Both the position numbers and the translations under genes were made by a program. Below are positions 11,047 through 21,698 of a stretch of DNA of 64,000 bases, piece by piece. The first letter of the stretch is position 1. The number at the start of each line of letters is the position of its first letter. Source of the stretch: Strigamia acuminata. Taxonomy: Eukaryota; Arthropoda; Chilopoda; Geophilomorpha; Linotaeniidae. The DNA lies in contig OX442318.1 in the NCBI GenBank assembly GCA_949358305.1, forward strand, positions 9,902,517 to 9,966,516, read 5' to 3'. The notes under the pieces were generated by a model that was given only the letters and a program-made list of their open reading frames with translations, did not search any database and had not been told where the DNA came from.

Positions 11047-11862
11047 ATTTGACGTAGCTTAGCTAACAAAATGTAGTATTTCTATACAATATCAATTTTT
11101 CCTTTTTCTTTTTCAGCTATTTCATGCAAAATTCAGTATAATTTTTCAGCGGGTTCGTCTTTAACATCTTCGCACAATATTATCCCTTGTCCCAAGTAAT
11201 CCTAAATATAGCATTACCTTGGAAACGCTTGCTGCATTTAAATTAATTAATTGAAGCGTCTTGCTAATACTGTTTTCTAACAACCATTGTTGCTGTTGGG
11301 GCAGATTACAAATCGTTTTCATCATTCAATGATGTTTTGATGTTGGCTATTTGGCAATACCGTACGATCAAAATTGCACACAACATGTGATAGTTGAAAT
11401 AAAATAATTGTGGAATATGATTTGACGACTGCATGAATGGATACTGAAGAAAATAGATTTCTTTTTCTCATATTCTTTGGCTCGTTACGAAATTGTCTTC
11501 CTTATTCATGTCATGGATGGACCAAACTTTTTTTCTTCTTTTTTTTATTATTAGCCTTCAATTCCAACCAATCCAAATCCATACACGCAAACAGAATGTA
11601 AAACTGCAAGACAAAGGTTAAATCTGTTCTTATTCTATTAAAGATACAAAATAAAAAAAAGGAAATATTGATTTAATCAACAAAAAATATATCATTAAGG
11701 GATGTTTTGATAAATCACAAAATTAAATCAAAGGTTTTATAATATTTATTTACTTATTTTATTCCTATACAAACCTCCCGATAATAGTTCACAGACACAT
11801 TTGACTTCCGTCAATACAAAACTAAATTTATACAAAAACACCCAAAACCCCTCTGCCTTGAC
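11047..11862. other. No gene recognised
   Basis: AT-rich unique sequence without a supported gene. Confidence 0.45.
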
Positions 11863-11865
11863 TAA

Positions 11866-12477
11866 AGCCTAGTACTCATAAGCTTTCAAAGTAAATATTT
11901 TTACAGTCTTAATTTTTCAACAGCACCATTTCAAGCGGCATGTTTTATCGTCTTATTATTCTGAGTCTGATAAATTTGTGGTACTCATGAAATTGTCACC
12001 AGAAAGTTTCCGTACTCTTAAACTGTGTGGGTCATTGTTGCTTGTTTTGCAAATGGCTGGCAATGGAAATGAAGCTTTGTCCGACTTATCTGAGGCTGAA
12101 GATGACTATGAAGATGTTTGTTTGGGTTTAATACTGGCTGCTGTCGGTGGTTTGTATATGTCATCATGTGCAGAAATTAGAAAAACAAACAACATGTTCA
12201 ATTGTAGTAGTTGGGTGTCTTTGTTTGCAACCGGTTGTGACCAGTTGCAAATTTTAGATAAAAAACAAGAGAATTCTGGGTAAACAAAATTTATTCAGAG
12301 TCTGAAACAATTAAATTTTTCGTGCACTGTCGGGGCCGGAAACAATTCGTTTCCACATGCAAGGGTGATTCAGAGTCTAAACAATATTTTTTTATGAGTA
12401 CCCTTCTTGGCAGGAAACTTAAGACTTTGATTCCTGTTACCATTCCAAGGACGGAATTGTGTTATGAGTACTAGGCT
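11866..12477. mobile_element. PIF/Harbinger-like non-autonomous element
   Basis: The ends AGCCTAGTACTCATAA and its exact reverse complement lie 612 bp apart and are flanked on both sides by TAA (11863-11865 and 12478-12480). A 3-bp TWA duplication is the signature of PIF/Harbinger. A 101-codon open frame inside (11978-12283) has an acidic run and a short apolar segment but no catalytic motif; it may be what is left of a transposase N-terminus or may be chance. Confidence 0.6.
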
Positions 12478-12680
12478 TAAGTATTGAAACTGTAATGGAG
12501 CATGCAGAATAACGTGACAGTTGGTATAGTTGAGATTTACATAACTGACTAGTTTATTCGGATTAACATATAGGTGGCACTGCAGAAAGGCAGCGTCACA
12601 AATCAGCAAGTAACATGTGACGTGCATTGGAATGAAGAACACTCCACTTACCTACACCAACAGAGACAAATAAAATATGA

Positions 12681-12846
12681 TACAGTCGAACCTCGTTATA
12701 ACGAATTTTTTGTTATAATGAATACTTGAAAACGGTTTGGTTGGCCACAGAACACCATGTTAAAAAACTTTGATATAACGAACTCTCGTTATAACAAACC
12801 GACTTTTTGGGTCCGTTGCGATTCGTTATAATGAGGTTCGACTGTA
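12681..12846. mobile_element. Pogo-ended MITE, complete copy
   Basis: This is the clearest family member, 166 bp with TA at both ends. The left end TACAGTCGAACCTCGTTATA mirrors the right end (ATAATGAGGTTCGACTGTA). The centre contains GGTTGGCCACAGAACACCAT. TA flanks and CAGTCGA-type tips are typical of pogo/Tigger relatives in the Tc1/mariner superfamily; no matching transposase lies in the window. Confidence 0.85.
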
Positions 12847-12950
12847 GTTACAAATAACAATTAATACCGAAACTTCTGGGTTTAGCTAGCTAATACCAAT
12901 ACGGTTTTGAAACGACATCGCTACAATGCGAATTATTCATGATAGCCACT

Positions 12951-13473
12951 TGTGAAAATCGGATGATTTTACGCGTGAGTTATTATTTGAGTTTCATCTA
13001 TATTGTTTAAATTAGTATTGTTGATTTATATTTCTATTTTTTACTTGTGATTTTTTAATATTGAATTTATGATTTTATTTGATTTGTGTATTTGATTTCG
13101 ATGTTACATTTTTATATTATAATGTATTTTGTATTTCCATTGAGATGTGTTGACCTGTTCTTTTATTGGAATCTTAACTTGTTAATCCCTTTTAATCCCT
13201 TTGCATTCCTCTGCTCGAACACGTCATTCCCCTATCTTACGGATGCTTGTGATTGGTTCTGTGAACCGTGTCATTTGCATTTCCTTTTCCTTTTTTGAAT
13301 AGAATAAACTCAGTGTACTTTTTCAACTAAAACTGTGTGGTCGTGCTCCTTTATACTCCAACGCCATTTTGGACTTCAACGCAATTTTCAACTGTTACAT
13401 CCACTTGTAGTCAAGGACTTTAGAAATTGATTGGTAAACTTTGAATATCTTTTTATTTACTTCAAGTTTAACA
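12951..13473 (+). repeat. 5' LTR of BEL/Pao element
   Basis: It begins TGTGAAAATC and ends TTTAACA, so it has the standard TG...CA ends. AATAAA at 13303-13308 is a probable polyadenylation signal. The 70-codon frame inside it is a chance frame repeated in the other LTR. Confidence 0.95.
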
Positions 13474-13474
13474 T

Positions 13475-13492
13475 TGGTGCCGAAACCCGGGA
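13475..13492 (+). other. Primer-binding site, complementary to tRNA-Phe
   Basis: TGGTGCCGAAACCCGGGA starts one base after the LTR. It is the complement of the conserved 3' end of animal tRNA-Phe(GAA), whose acceptor strand reads UUUCGGC before ACCA. This indicates tRNA-Phe as the minus-strand primer. Confidence 0.85.
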
Positions 13493-13530
13493 ACATTTTA
13501 AATTCCGAATTCATCTAAAAATCTACTAAA

Positions 13531-16500
13531 ATGGTGAGAAATTTCGAGTTAAAGAACAAAGCATTCCGAGCGGCCATGATGGTCACGGAAACACTCCTGA
13601 CCACGATAACCACTGCGCTGAATGGGCGAGCTGCAATTCCGCAAGCCACAATCGAATTATGGCTGCAACAGCTCGAACAAAAACAGAAGCGAGTGCAACA
13701 AACGTTCGACGCCACACTGGATCAAGCAAAAAACGACCAGGAAATTGACGAGACCGTAATAGCACTCGACGCATTGGAGGACCGCTTGGCCGCATCAAGA
13801 GCCGATCTAAACAGGTACACTCAAATGAATTACCCGCCTAATTTACCCCAGAATCCACGACCGAACGCGGACGCGCAACCGGCGGACATCGACGCACTAG
13901 CGGCGGCTATTACCGCAGCAGTGACGGCGGCAACACCACGCACGACCCCGACGAACGGCCAGCCATTCATCAAACGTAAGCCACTGGAAATACCTAAGTT
14001 TGACGGGCGTAAGCCAGAAGAATGGGGAGGGTTTTGGAAGACATTTTCTATCCAAGTCGGAGACGATGAACAATTGGATGGAACAAATAAACTGTTATAT
14101 TTAAGAAATTACCTAATTGGAGAAGCGCTCGACGACATCAAAGCACTCGAGATCACCGCAGGAAATTACGTCGTAGCGATTGCACGCCTACAGAAGAAAT
14201 ACGGCGATAAAATCGTACTCGAGAATAAATACTTGTCTAACCTCATAAATTTGCCATCTGTTAGCAGCGAGCGAGATCGAATAGGTTTACAGAAGCTGCA
14301 CAGACACGTGGAAGTCAACATAGAGAATCTAGCCAACATCGAAGTACCACTGGCGGAAATACAGCGGACCATTTTTCCCGTGCTGTCGTCTGCAGTTCCA
14401 CGTAGTATCATCATGGAATATGACAAAGACTGCGATGGAGAGAGGTCGATAGCAAGGTTGATGGACTGGTTGAGTGATCACATAGCTAAACACGCCAAGT
14501 ACGACATGCTAAAAACCCAATCGAAGCCAGAAACGTCTCACAACAAAACGTCGGACAACAATCTCCTCAACAAAGGACGATTTAGTCGAAAAGAAAAGGA
14601 ACCTCGATCGGGATCGGCGTCGCAACTGTCAGTATTAATAATGAAATGTCAATTTTGCGATTCCACAGAACACAATCGGAAAAAATGCCCGCTCACAATG
14701 GAGGAGAGACGTAAAAGACTGCAGAAAAAAGGGATTTGCATGAGATGCTTGGGGAAAGTGCCCCACAAGACGGAAGAATGTAGGACTCGCATGAAATGTT
14801 ACAGCTGCGAGGGAGCGCATCACACCCACGTGTGCGACACACCAAAAGCTACAGAAGCCGGCGAGGGAATCACCCACACCAACGCAGTCGTTACCACCTG
14901 TCCACCCAAGTCCGAATTTTTGATGGTGCAGATGGTGAAGATGACCGGACCAACGCACTCAGCTTTGGGAGTGTGCTATATCGATGGGGGAGCCCAACGT
15001 ACCTTCATACGCTCTGAGTTGACTAAAAAACTGAATTTGAGAATTTTAGGCACTGAAACGATAAATTTGGCCGTGTTTGGGCAAGAGCCCAGATCAGAAG
15101 TTCGCAACAGAGTCGAGTTAGTCCTCAGCCCCGCCAACTCGAAGTCGCCAGCAGTCACGATTGAAGCCATCGAAGCTGACCACGTCACGTCCACTCCTGG
15201 AGAACAACCAAACAAACAACTCAAAGCGGAACTACAACGAAGAAAAATCGAAGTGGCCTGCAAGCAAGTTGCGTTGCATTCGAAGGAAGTGGACCTGCTA
15301 ATTGGAGTGGACCATTACTGGCGAGTGATGACTGGACAAACAGAATTTTTGGAAGAAAACTTGATTGCAGTAAAAACGAAATTTGGTTGGACATTACACG
15401 GACAGACTACAAACGGAACGAGAGTCATTGCTGCACCGGTGAGAATTAACAAAATAACACTCACCCCATCAACAGATGATCTTTTGCGCCGGATGTGGGA
15501 GCTGGAACCGATCGGAGTCCGCCACGAGTCGGTCGAAACGAACGACGACGCTGAGACGTTGGAAAAGTTCGAAAAGGCAATCAAGTGGACGGGATCGAAT
15601 TATTCAGTGGAGCTGCCGTGGATTGTGAATAGCAACGAGCTGGACGACAACTATCGAGGCGCCGAGCAACGTATCATGTCACTAATCCGTCGTTTCAGAA
15701 AACAACCCAACCTGTATTTGGAATACAAGAAAGTCATCGACGAACAACTGAAAACAGGCATTGTCGAAGAAATTCCGAATCAAACGGCAACAGGACCCAT
15801 TTACTACATGCCACACAGCCCAGTCATCAAGGAAGAACGCGTAACCACGAAATTGAGAGTGGTATTTGATGCATCTTCACATCGAAAGGGACATCTCTCC
15901 TTGAACGACTGCTTGTCGAAAGGTATCAATTTTTTGCCGTCATTAATATTTGTGCTGTTGGGATTTCGTCTCGGAAGAGTGGCCATCGTGGGAGACATCA
16001 AAAAGGCGTTTCACATGATCGAAATCGCCTTGAAGGACCGCGACGCAACGAGATTCTTCTGGATTGATGAACACTGGGACGGCGTAGGAAAGGCACTGCT
16101 GAAAATACTACGACAAACTCGAGTATTATTTGGCGCTACTCCGAGCCCATTTCTGTTGAGCGCGACCATCCGACACCACCTGCGCAAATTCGAGAAACAG
16201 TACCCCAACACTGTGAAGTTACTATTGCGATGCCTGTACGTGGACGACTTCATCTCTTCGCTCAAGAACGACGCTGAAGCGCTGGTAACATTCCAACAAG
16301 CTAATCTGATTTTTGTAGCAGCCGGCATGGAACTCGCCAAGTGGCAGACCAATTCGCCAGAACTAAGAACAAAATTTCGCGAGGAAAATCCCACTGACTC
16401 TCAGCTGATGTCAGATGAAGAGACCAAAGTGTTGGGAGTCAAGTGGAACCCAAACTCGGACGAATTGGGTCTAGCGGTCGAAGAAACTTGCCCATCTTGC

Positions 16501-18804
16501 AAGAAAACAACAAAAAGAGAAGTAATAAAAATAACGTCTCAAATATTCGACCCTTTAGGATTTGCCACGCCATTCACGGTGACTGCACGAATGTTCTTCC
16601 AATCCCTGTGGCTCAAGAACCTGCCATGGGACGACGAATTGGGCAACGAATTGCTCACCGACTGGAAAAAATGGACCGACCAAATTCCCACGTTGAAATA
16701 CATTCAAATTCCACGATGGTTAGGATTGGACGAGTTCGACCAGTGTGAAGTGCACATATTTTGCGACGCGAGTCCGAAGGCATACGGGGCAGTGGCCTAT
16801 ATACAGAACAGTACTGGTGATTTGATCAAAACAAATTTTATAATTTCAAAGTGTCGTGTAGCTCCTGTCAAACCACTAACTTTACCAAAACTTGAACTCA
16901 TGGGAGCATTGATTGCTGTGCGCCTCTCCGACCAAATTAAGGAGTTGGTGACACCAAGTGAAATGTTTTTTTGGACAGATTCGCAGATATGCCTCCACTG
17001 GATAGGAAACACGTCCAAACGACCACCAACATTCGTGCATAATCGAGTCTTGGAGATAAGAGAAAAATCAAGAATTGAAGAATGGAAACACGTGCCTGGA
17101 ATTGAAAATCCAGCCGACCGCCTGACGAGGGGAATGGACGCGGAAGCAATGATATCCGACCGACTTTGGTGGCAGGGACCGGACTGGCTGCGCGGAAGTC
17201 GCCAGAACTGGCCAAAAGCGCCATCGAATACAGTCGAGGAGCAAGAAGATGAAGAAACTGCAGAAATTCACGTCGAGGCGGTACAAACAACAACAACTAA
17301 CATTTTTCCGTTTGACAGGTTTGGATCGCTGTCAAAGGCAATCCGAACGCTGGCATGGGTTTTTAGGTTCGCAGACAATGCTGGAAAGCAACAAGCAGAT
17401 GCCAGTCAACGCGATCGAGGCCCATTGAAAGCAGCCGAGCTGAAACGCGCGAAATTCAATTTGATTAAAATTGCGCAAACGGAAGTTTATGGCCGAGAGA
17501 TCGAGGGAATGAGGAATGGCAAATCGGTGCATGGAGAGTCAAAACTGCGAGACCTGAATCCACGACTAAACGAAATGGGACTGATCGAGCTGCGAAACAG
17601 ACTGCATGAATCGCGAGATTTGCCCACTGCCACTCAACCTTTGATTTTGCCACCTAAACACAAACTGACTGAACTAATTTTGCGATTTTCACATTTACAG
17701 GTCCTCCATTGCGGACTGACGTCCACGCTATCCAAATTTCGAGAAAACTACTGGACACCATCCGCAAGGAGGACCTTGAAGACGATGTTGGAACGATGTG
17801 TCGTCTGCAAAAAAATCAACGGCCGTCTGATGCGAGAAGTGCCAGGCGCCCTCCCAGCCGACAGGACGTCAAAAACTCAACCGTTTGCAGTCACCGGAGT
17901 CGACTTCGCGGGACCAATAATAGTGAAGGGACGGAAAACTAAAGCGTACGTAGCTGTATTTACCTGTGCAACAATTCGAGCCGTCCATTTGGAATTGGTG
18001 CCCTCGCTAGCAACAACAGACTTTTTGGGGGCATTCGAGCGCTTTATTGGTCGCCGAGGGCTTCCGAAAACGATGTACAGCGACAACGGAACTACATTCC
18101 ACCGCGCCCACAAAGAGCTCGCCTCACTCTTAAACCACACGAAGGACGAGACGTTTCGAAATTACTTGGCCCAAAAGGGCATCGATTGGAAGTTCATCGT
18201 CGAAAACGGACCGTGGTGGGGCGGGTTCTGGGAGAGGATGGTGCAGACGGTCAAGAGGTGCTTAAGGAAAGCTATCGGTTCGGCACACTTGAACTTTTAC
18301 CAACTCGGAACTTTTCTTGTGCAAACCGAAGCAGTAATAAATCGCAGACCGATCACATATGTATACGACGATCCAAACGAAATTGAGCCACTTACGCCCG
18401 CACATTTTCTGACCGGTGTGATGTTGACTCACCTACCTGACTCGGGAGCATCAGACAGCCTCGAACCGACTCAGAAACAATTCATTCGACAATGGCGCTA
18501 CCAACAGCGTGTGTTGCTCTCATTCTGGAATCGTTGGTCTCGGGAATATTTGACGGATCTGAAAATTCAAACGGGCAAACCAGGCGTGCGAGAACTCCAG
18601 TTGAACGACGTCGTTATAATTGAGGAACCATTCAAACCACGTCTAAAATGGAAGATGGGTAGAGTGGTCGAAGTTAAGCAGGGTCGAGATAATAAAATCA
18701 GATCATGTGAGATGGTGCTCGCTAATGGAGAACATTTACGTCGACCGATACAACGTCTTGTGCGTTTGGAAGTAGAGTCAAGTGATCCCCGCCCGGCAGT
18801 GTGA
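13531..18804 (+). CDS. BEL/Pao Gag-Pol polyprotein
   Basis: The 1757-residue frame encodes the whole replication machinery. Order: gag region (about 1-360, with the DUF1759-like [12 protein letters not shown] at 157-168); three zinc knuckles (C373-C376-H381-C386, C403-C406-H412-C417, C423-C426-H430-C435); aspartic protease with DGG at 485-487; reverse transcriptase (D822 in [12 protein letters not shown] at 903-906); RNase H (D1079, E1122, D1150, D1196); integrase with H1388-H1393-C1423-C1426 zinc site and catalytic D1458, D1518, E1568; and a C-terminal DUF5641-like domain (about 1650-1745). Gag and Pol share one frame without a frameshift, as is usual for BEL/Pao. No envelope gene follows. 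The stop codon lies inside the 3' LTR. All catalytic residues seem present except for the unusual DGG in place of D-S/T-G. Confidence 0.97.
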   Translation: MVRNFELKNKAFRAAMMVTETLLTTITTALNGRAAIPQATIELWLQQLEQKQKRVQQTFDATLDQAKNDQEIDETVIALDALEDRLAASRADLNRYTQMNYPPNLPQNPRPNADAQPADIDALAAAITAAVTAATPRTTPTNGQPFIKRKPLEIPKFDGRKPEEWGGFWKTFSIQVGDDEQLDGTNKLLYLRNYLIGEALDDIKALEITAGNYVVAIARLQKKYGDKIVLENKYLSNLINLPSVSSERDRIGLQKLHRHVEVNIENLANIEVPLAEIQRTIFPVLSSAVPRSIIMEYDKDCDGERSIARLMDWLSDHIAKHAKYDMLKTQSKPETSHNKTSDNNLLNKGRFSRKEKEPRSGSASQLSVLIMKCQFCDSTEHNRKKCPLTMEERRKRLQKKGICMRCLGKVPHKTEECRTRMKCYSCEGAHHTHVCDTPKATEAGEGITHTNAVVTTCPPKSEFLMVQMVKMTGPTHSALGVCYIDGGAQRTFIRSELTKKLNLRILGTETINLAVFGQEPRSEVRNRVELVLSPANSKSPAVTIEAIEADHVTSTPGEQPNKQLKAELQRRKIEVACKQVALHSKEVDLLIGVDHYWRVMTGQTEFLEENLIAVKTKFGWTLHGQTTNGTRVIAAPVRINKITLTPSTDDLLRRMWELEPIGVRHESVETNDDAETLEKFEKAIKWTGSNYSVELPWIVNSNELDDNYRGAEQRIMSLIRRFRKQPNLYLEYKKVIDEQLKTGIVEEIPNQTATGPIYYMPHSPVIKEERVTTKLRVVFDASSHRKGHLSLNDCLSKGINFLPSLIFVLLGFRLGRVAIVGDIKKAFHMIEIALKDRDATRFFWIDEHWDGVGKALLKILRQTRVLFGATPSPFLLSATIRHHLRKFEKQYPNTVKLLLRCLYVDDFISSLKNDAEALVTFQQANLIFVAAGMELAKWQTNSPELRTKFREENPTDSQLMSDEETKVLGVKWNPNSDELGLAVEETCPSCKKTTKREVIKITSQIFDPLGFATPFTVTARMFFQSLWLKNLPWDDELGNELLTDWKKWTDQIPTLKYIQIPRWLGLDEFDQCEVHIFCDASPKAYGAVAYIQNSTGDLIKTNFIISKCRVAPVKPLTLPKLELMGALIAVRLSDQIKELVTPSEMFFWTDSQICLHWIGNTSKRPPTFVHNRVLEIREKSRIEEWKHVPGIENPADRLTRGMDAEAMISDRLWWQGPDWLRGSRQNWPKAPSNTVEEQEDEETAEIHVEAVQTTTTNIFPFDRFGSLSKAIRTLAWVFRFADNAGKQQADASQRDRGPLKAAELKRAKFNLIKIAQTEVYGREIEGMRNGKSVHGESKLRDLNPRLNEMGLIELRNRLHESRDLPTATQPLILPPKHKLTELILRFSHLQVLHCGLTSTLSKFRENYWTPSARRTLKTMLERCVVCKKINGRLMREVPGALPADRTSKTQPFAVTGVDFAGPIIVKGRKTKAYVAVFTCATIRAVHLELVPSLATTDFLGAFERFIGRRGLPKTMYSDNGTTFHRAHKELASLLNHTKDETFRNYLAQKGIDWKFIVENGPWWGGFWERMVQTVKRCLRKAIGSAHLNFYQLGTFLVQTEAVINRRPITYVYDDPNEIEPLTPAHFLTGVMLTHLPDSGASDSLEPTQKQFIRQWRYQQRVLLSFWNRWSREYLTDLKIQTGKPGVRELQLNDVVIIEEPFKPRLKWKMGRVVEVKQGRDNKIRSCEMVLANGEHLRRPIQRLVRLEVESSDPRPAV

Positions 18805-19322
18805 AAATCGGATGATTTTACGCGTGAGTTATTATTTGAGTTTCATCTATATTGTTTAAATTAGTATTGTTGATTTATATTTCTATTTTTTACTTGTGAT
18901 TTTTTAATATTGAATTTATGATTTTATTTGATTTGTGTATTTGATTTCGATGTTACATTTTTATATTATAATGTATTTTGTATTTCCATTGAGATGTGTT
19001 GACCTGTTCTTTTATTGGAATCTTAACTTGTTAATCCCTTTTAATCCCTTTGCATTCCTCTGCTCGAACACGTCATTCCCCTATCTTACGGATGCTTGTG
19101 ATTGGTTCTGTGAACCGTGTCATTTGCATTTCCTTTTCCTTTTTTGAATAGAATAAACTCAGTGTACTTTTTCAACTAAAACTGTGTGGTCGTGCTCCTT
19201 TATACTCCAACGCCATTTTGGACTTCAACGCAATTTTCAACTGTTACATCCACTTGTAGTCAAGGACTTTAGAAATTGATTGGTAAACTTTGAATATCTT
19301 TTTATTTACTTCAAGTTTAACA
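18800..19322 (+). repeat. 3' LTR of BEL/Pao element
   Basis: It is identical by eye to the 5' LTR, with AATAAA at 19152-19157. Its first five bases overlap the end of the Gag-Pol frame. The preceding 30 bases are not a polypurine run. Confidence 0.95.
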
Positions 19323-19327
19323 CCACT

Positions 19328-19999
19328 TAAATCGACCTTGGCCGCCGCCATTTTCTTTTGTGTTTGACAACTCTCAAAACCGCTTGCCAAAATCGCAAAA
19401 AAACACCTTTTGCTTGTTTCTTGATCAATTTAGATTTTGCCTCTTCTGCGTTTTCGCAGTCATTCACACGACTGGTGGAACTGATATCACGTGACAAATC
19501 CAAAAGTGCAAAATTGTTAAAATTACAAAATTACAAAATTACCTCAATGAAGGTAATCCCTTAACGTACACTCAAGATTCCAACCTTTGCGCCGCGTCTT
19601 CTTCAAACCAAACCACTTCTCCGATGTTCACATGTACACCCAGCACGTCGATCGCAATGCAGTCCTGTAACTTGACACTAGACTTAATTGCTGTAAAAGG
19701 GCATGTGCCCGCGCGCTGGACCAAAAGTGCTTTATCGTCTGTACCGTAGCTTAATTGGTATCAAGATTACCATTAGGCGCACTTGACCTTTAACAGTCGA
19801 ATGGCGATGCGGCTTTTGTTGCACAGCTGTGATGGGCCATTCCGGGCTTCCATATTCAATGTGCGCATTTGCGCATAAAGTCACAATACATCGCTCAAAA
19901 TTCCTGCAAATACTTCCACCTGGCGCTACTGATTTTAATGAAATTAATTGGACAAGCCATAAATAACATCATTTATTTGGTGACGATATACGCAATTTG
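19328..19999. other. No gene recognised; short dispersed repeat at 19948-19998
   Basis: 19948-19998 (ATTGGACAAGCC, then TAAATAACATCATTTATTTG) matches 37307-37357. A tRNA A-box-like motif near 19746 has no partner B box. The rest is unique. Confidence 0.5.
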
Positions 20000-20182
20000 T
20001 AAAAACTCTTTATAACGAATCGCAAGGAATCCGAAAAATCGATTCGTTACAACGAGAATTCGTTATATCGAAATTTTTTAACACGGTGTTCTACGGCCAG
20101 CCGACCAAACCAGCCATTTTTAGGTATTCGTTATATTGATAATTCGTTATATCGCGATTCGTTATAAAGATTTTCGACTGTA
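20000..20182. mobile_element. Pogo-ended MITE copy
   Basis: It holds the family centre (AACACGGTGTTCTACGGCCA and CCAGCCATTTTTAGGTAT) and ends TTTTCGACTGTA. It keeps GAAATTTTTTAACACGG uninterrupted, which gives the empty site for the nested element at 6808-7051. Confidence 0.8.
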
Positions 20183-20600
20183 ATAATTTCCGACAAGGTT
20201 TTTGGTAATTTTAATTCGGCTTTACCCTCAAATCAGCTTAAAAACAAACCTAACTGATGAATTAATCAACGCAGACGAGCTAATGCGTGTTAACGTTGCG
20301 CCCAAACACAAACATAAACACAGATTAAATATTCCCCGTTCCACCTTAATTCAACATTTATCAACTAAAAATTTAAATAAACAAATAAAAAAATATAAAA
20401 CCACACAATATTAAATACAAAAACCCCAAACCAAAAGAGAAAAAACAATTTTTTCCCTTCAACATAATCACAAAACCAAACACAAAACACTCTAACTCGA
20501 TCCAACTTTTCTATTTCTTCCCAAAAAACCAAAAAAAACAAAAAAAAAAAAAAAAAAAAATCCTTTACTAGTAATATCAGTAGATCGAAGCATCTCCCAA
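20183..20600. other. A-rich stretch with poly-A run, no gene
   Basis: The + strand is strongly A/C-biased and ends in an A run at 20540-20560. No gene is supported. Confidence 0.55.
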
Positions 20601-20604
20601 GTCC

Positions 20605-20860
20605 TACGTGGCCGCCTACCACGCTTCCACCCCGCATTCAAGGTGTGAACCACCACATCGCGTATCGATCCGCCCGCGCAGACTCCGTGCGCCACCGCTC
20701 TCTCGCAGCGCTGGCGCGCGCACCGCCGTGCAGCCAATCGTCGGGATATCTCGAGCTAGTTCGCCACTGTACAAGTGGCTACGCGGGAGTTTGGTGCCGT
20801 GCGCGCGGCTCTCCTCTCGTCTATATATCCACTCCATTAACATGTTCCACCGTCGCTCCA
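20605..20860 (+). promoter_or_regulatory. Core promoter region with TATA and CCAAT boxes
   Basis: A locally GC- and CpG-rich block stands out from AT-rich surroundings. TATATAT at 20822-20828 is preceded 84 bp upstream by CCAAT (20734-20738). Transcription would start near 20850-20855. The order CCAAT, TATA, long 5' UTR and signal-peptide exon on the same strand supports a real promoter. I see no exact initiator motif, so the start site is an estimate. Confidence 0.65.
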
Positions 20861-21235
20861 TCCGCCATTCGTGTTCGACTTGACTGCACCAATATCGAAG
20901 TAGGATAAAAATAAGCAGCCAAAAAAAGCACAGAGGGGGGTAAGGGAAAAAAAGACGATATTTCTAACATTCCTGAGGCTAACCTCACCTCACTCGAGCA
21001 TTGGGTCGATGAACCAACCACTATCACACACCACCGGTGCCAAACATTTGCGAGCCTTGTCCCGGTGCAAAGTGACTACATCGTTTAAGACGCCCTGCTC
21101 TTCGTCATCCTCGCTTCACCGTCGAGTGACGACCGTCTCGCTCGGATTTCTCCTCGGAGATCGTACACGCATGTACTCTTAAACACAAAAAAATAACACT
21201 CAATTCCTTAGAGATATTCGCGTCGTCTTCTCGTC
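20855..21235 (+). other. Probable 5' UTR with upstream open frames
   Basis: About 380 bp lie between the inferred start site and the ATG at 21236. If it is all transcribed it carries an upstream frame of 57 codons (21009-21182), with an internal ATG at 21171 in the same frame. Such frames often lower translation of the main frame. A spliced leader exon would remove them, and no cDNA is available to decide. Confidence 0.45.
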
Positions 21236-21305
21236 ATGGCTCCCACCTGGCTGTCACTACTCACCACTTTTTCTCTCTTCCTCTGGACAACACCTCAAGC
21301 TGTCG
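21236..21305 (+). CDS. First coding exon of a secreted or membrane protein, partial gene
   Basis: The ATG in TCGTCATGG opens 23 codons plus one base, then a perfect donor, GTAAGT, at 21306. The peptide starts MAPTW, has an apolar core (LSLLTTFSLFLW) and ends TTPQAV with a plausible cleavage region, so it is a typical signal peptide. The intron is in phase 1, the phase that usually separates a signal-peptide exon from extracellular modules such as Ig, EGF or fibronectin domains. The gene therefore probably encodes a secreted or cell-surface protein, but nothing identifies which one. I found no convincing second exon before 64 kb, so the first intron may be longer than 42 kb, or the next exon is too short for me to see. 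Confidence 0.65.
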
Positions 21306-21475
21306 GTAAGTCGCGATTTTTTTTATTTTTTGGTCTTTCTGGGATTTTTTTTTAAAAGGTTTAATTCGTTTTATTGAATCGAACTCGTCGGTTAAAGCGA
21401 GAAATGATGTTGAGATTGGGATTGGATGGGTGGTGATGTTTGTGTTGAAATTGCGTTGAAATTGCGTTGAAATTA
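21306..21475 (+). other. Start of probable intron 1
   Basis: It begins GTAAGT and turns T-rich. A short tandem run of GCGTTGAAATT units lies at about 21450-21481. Confidence 0.55.
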
Positions 21476-21698
21476 CGTTGTTTTTTGTCGTTTTAAGGGA
21501 GATTTTTTTATTTAAACGTTAAAACGTTATGTTTGATTACAAATATCGGCAAAATATGTGTCAATTTGCATTTTTTGCGTTAAAATTACGTTTTTTTGTC
21601 GTTTTAACGGAGAAATTTTTTTTACACGATAAAACGTTATGTTTGATTGCAAATATCGGCAAATCAGGTGCCAATTTGCATTTTTTGCGTTATTTACG
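21476..21698. repeat. Tandem duplication, ~111-bp unit x2
   Basis: Two copies carry TTTTTTGTCGTTTTAA, AAAACGTTATGTTTGATT, CAAATATCGGCAAA and CAATTTGCATTTTTTGCGTT in the same order with about ten differences. The duplication lies in the probable first intron. Confidence 0.85.

Larger units (their letters stand above)
12951..19322 (+). mobile_element. Complete BEL/Pao LTR retrotransposon, recent insertion
   Basis: Two 523-bp LTRs (12951-13473 and 18800-19322) that look identical base for base bound a single Gag-Pol gene. CCACT on both sides (12946-12950 and 19323-19327) is the target duplication, of the 4-6 bp expected for BEL/Pao. Intact LTRs, primer site, open frame and target duplication together mean a recent insertion. 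The element inserted about 1.3 kb upstream of the host promoter near 20.8 kb, in the same orientation. Confidence 0.97.

Noticed and set aside
13086-13298. 70-codon open frame present twice (also 18935-19147)
   Set aside because: It lies inside the LTRs and is duplicated only because the LTRs are identical. The sequence is AT-driven and apolar with no family.
19746-19800. tRNA A-box-like TAGCTTAATTGG
   Set aside because: No B box at a proper distance and no cloverleaf could be drawn.
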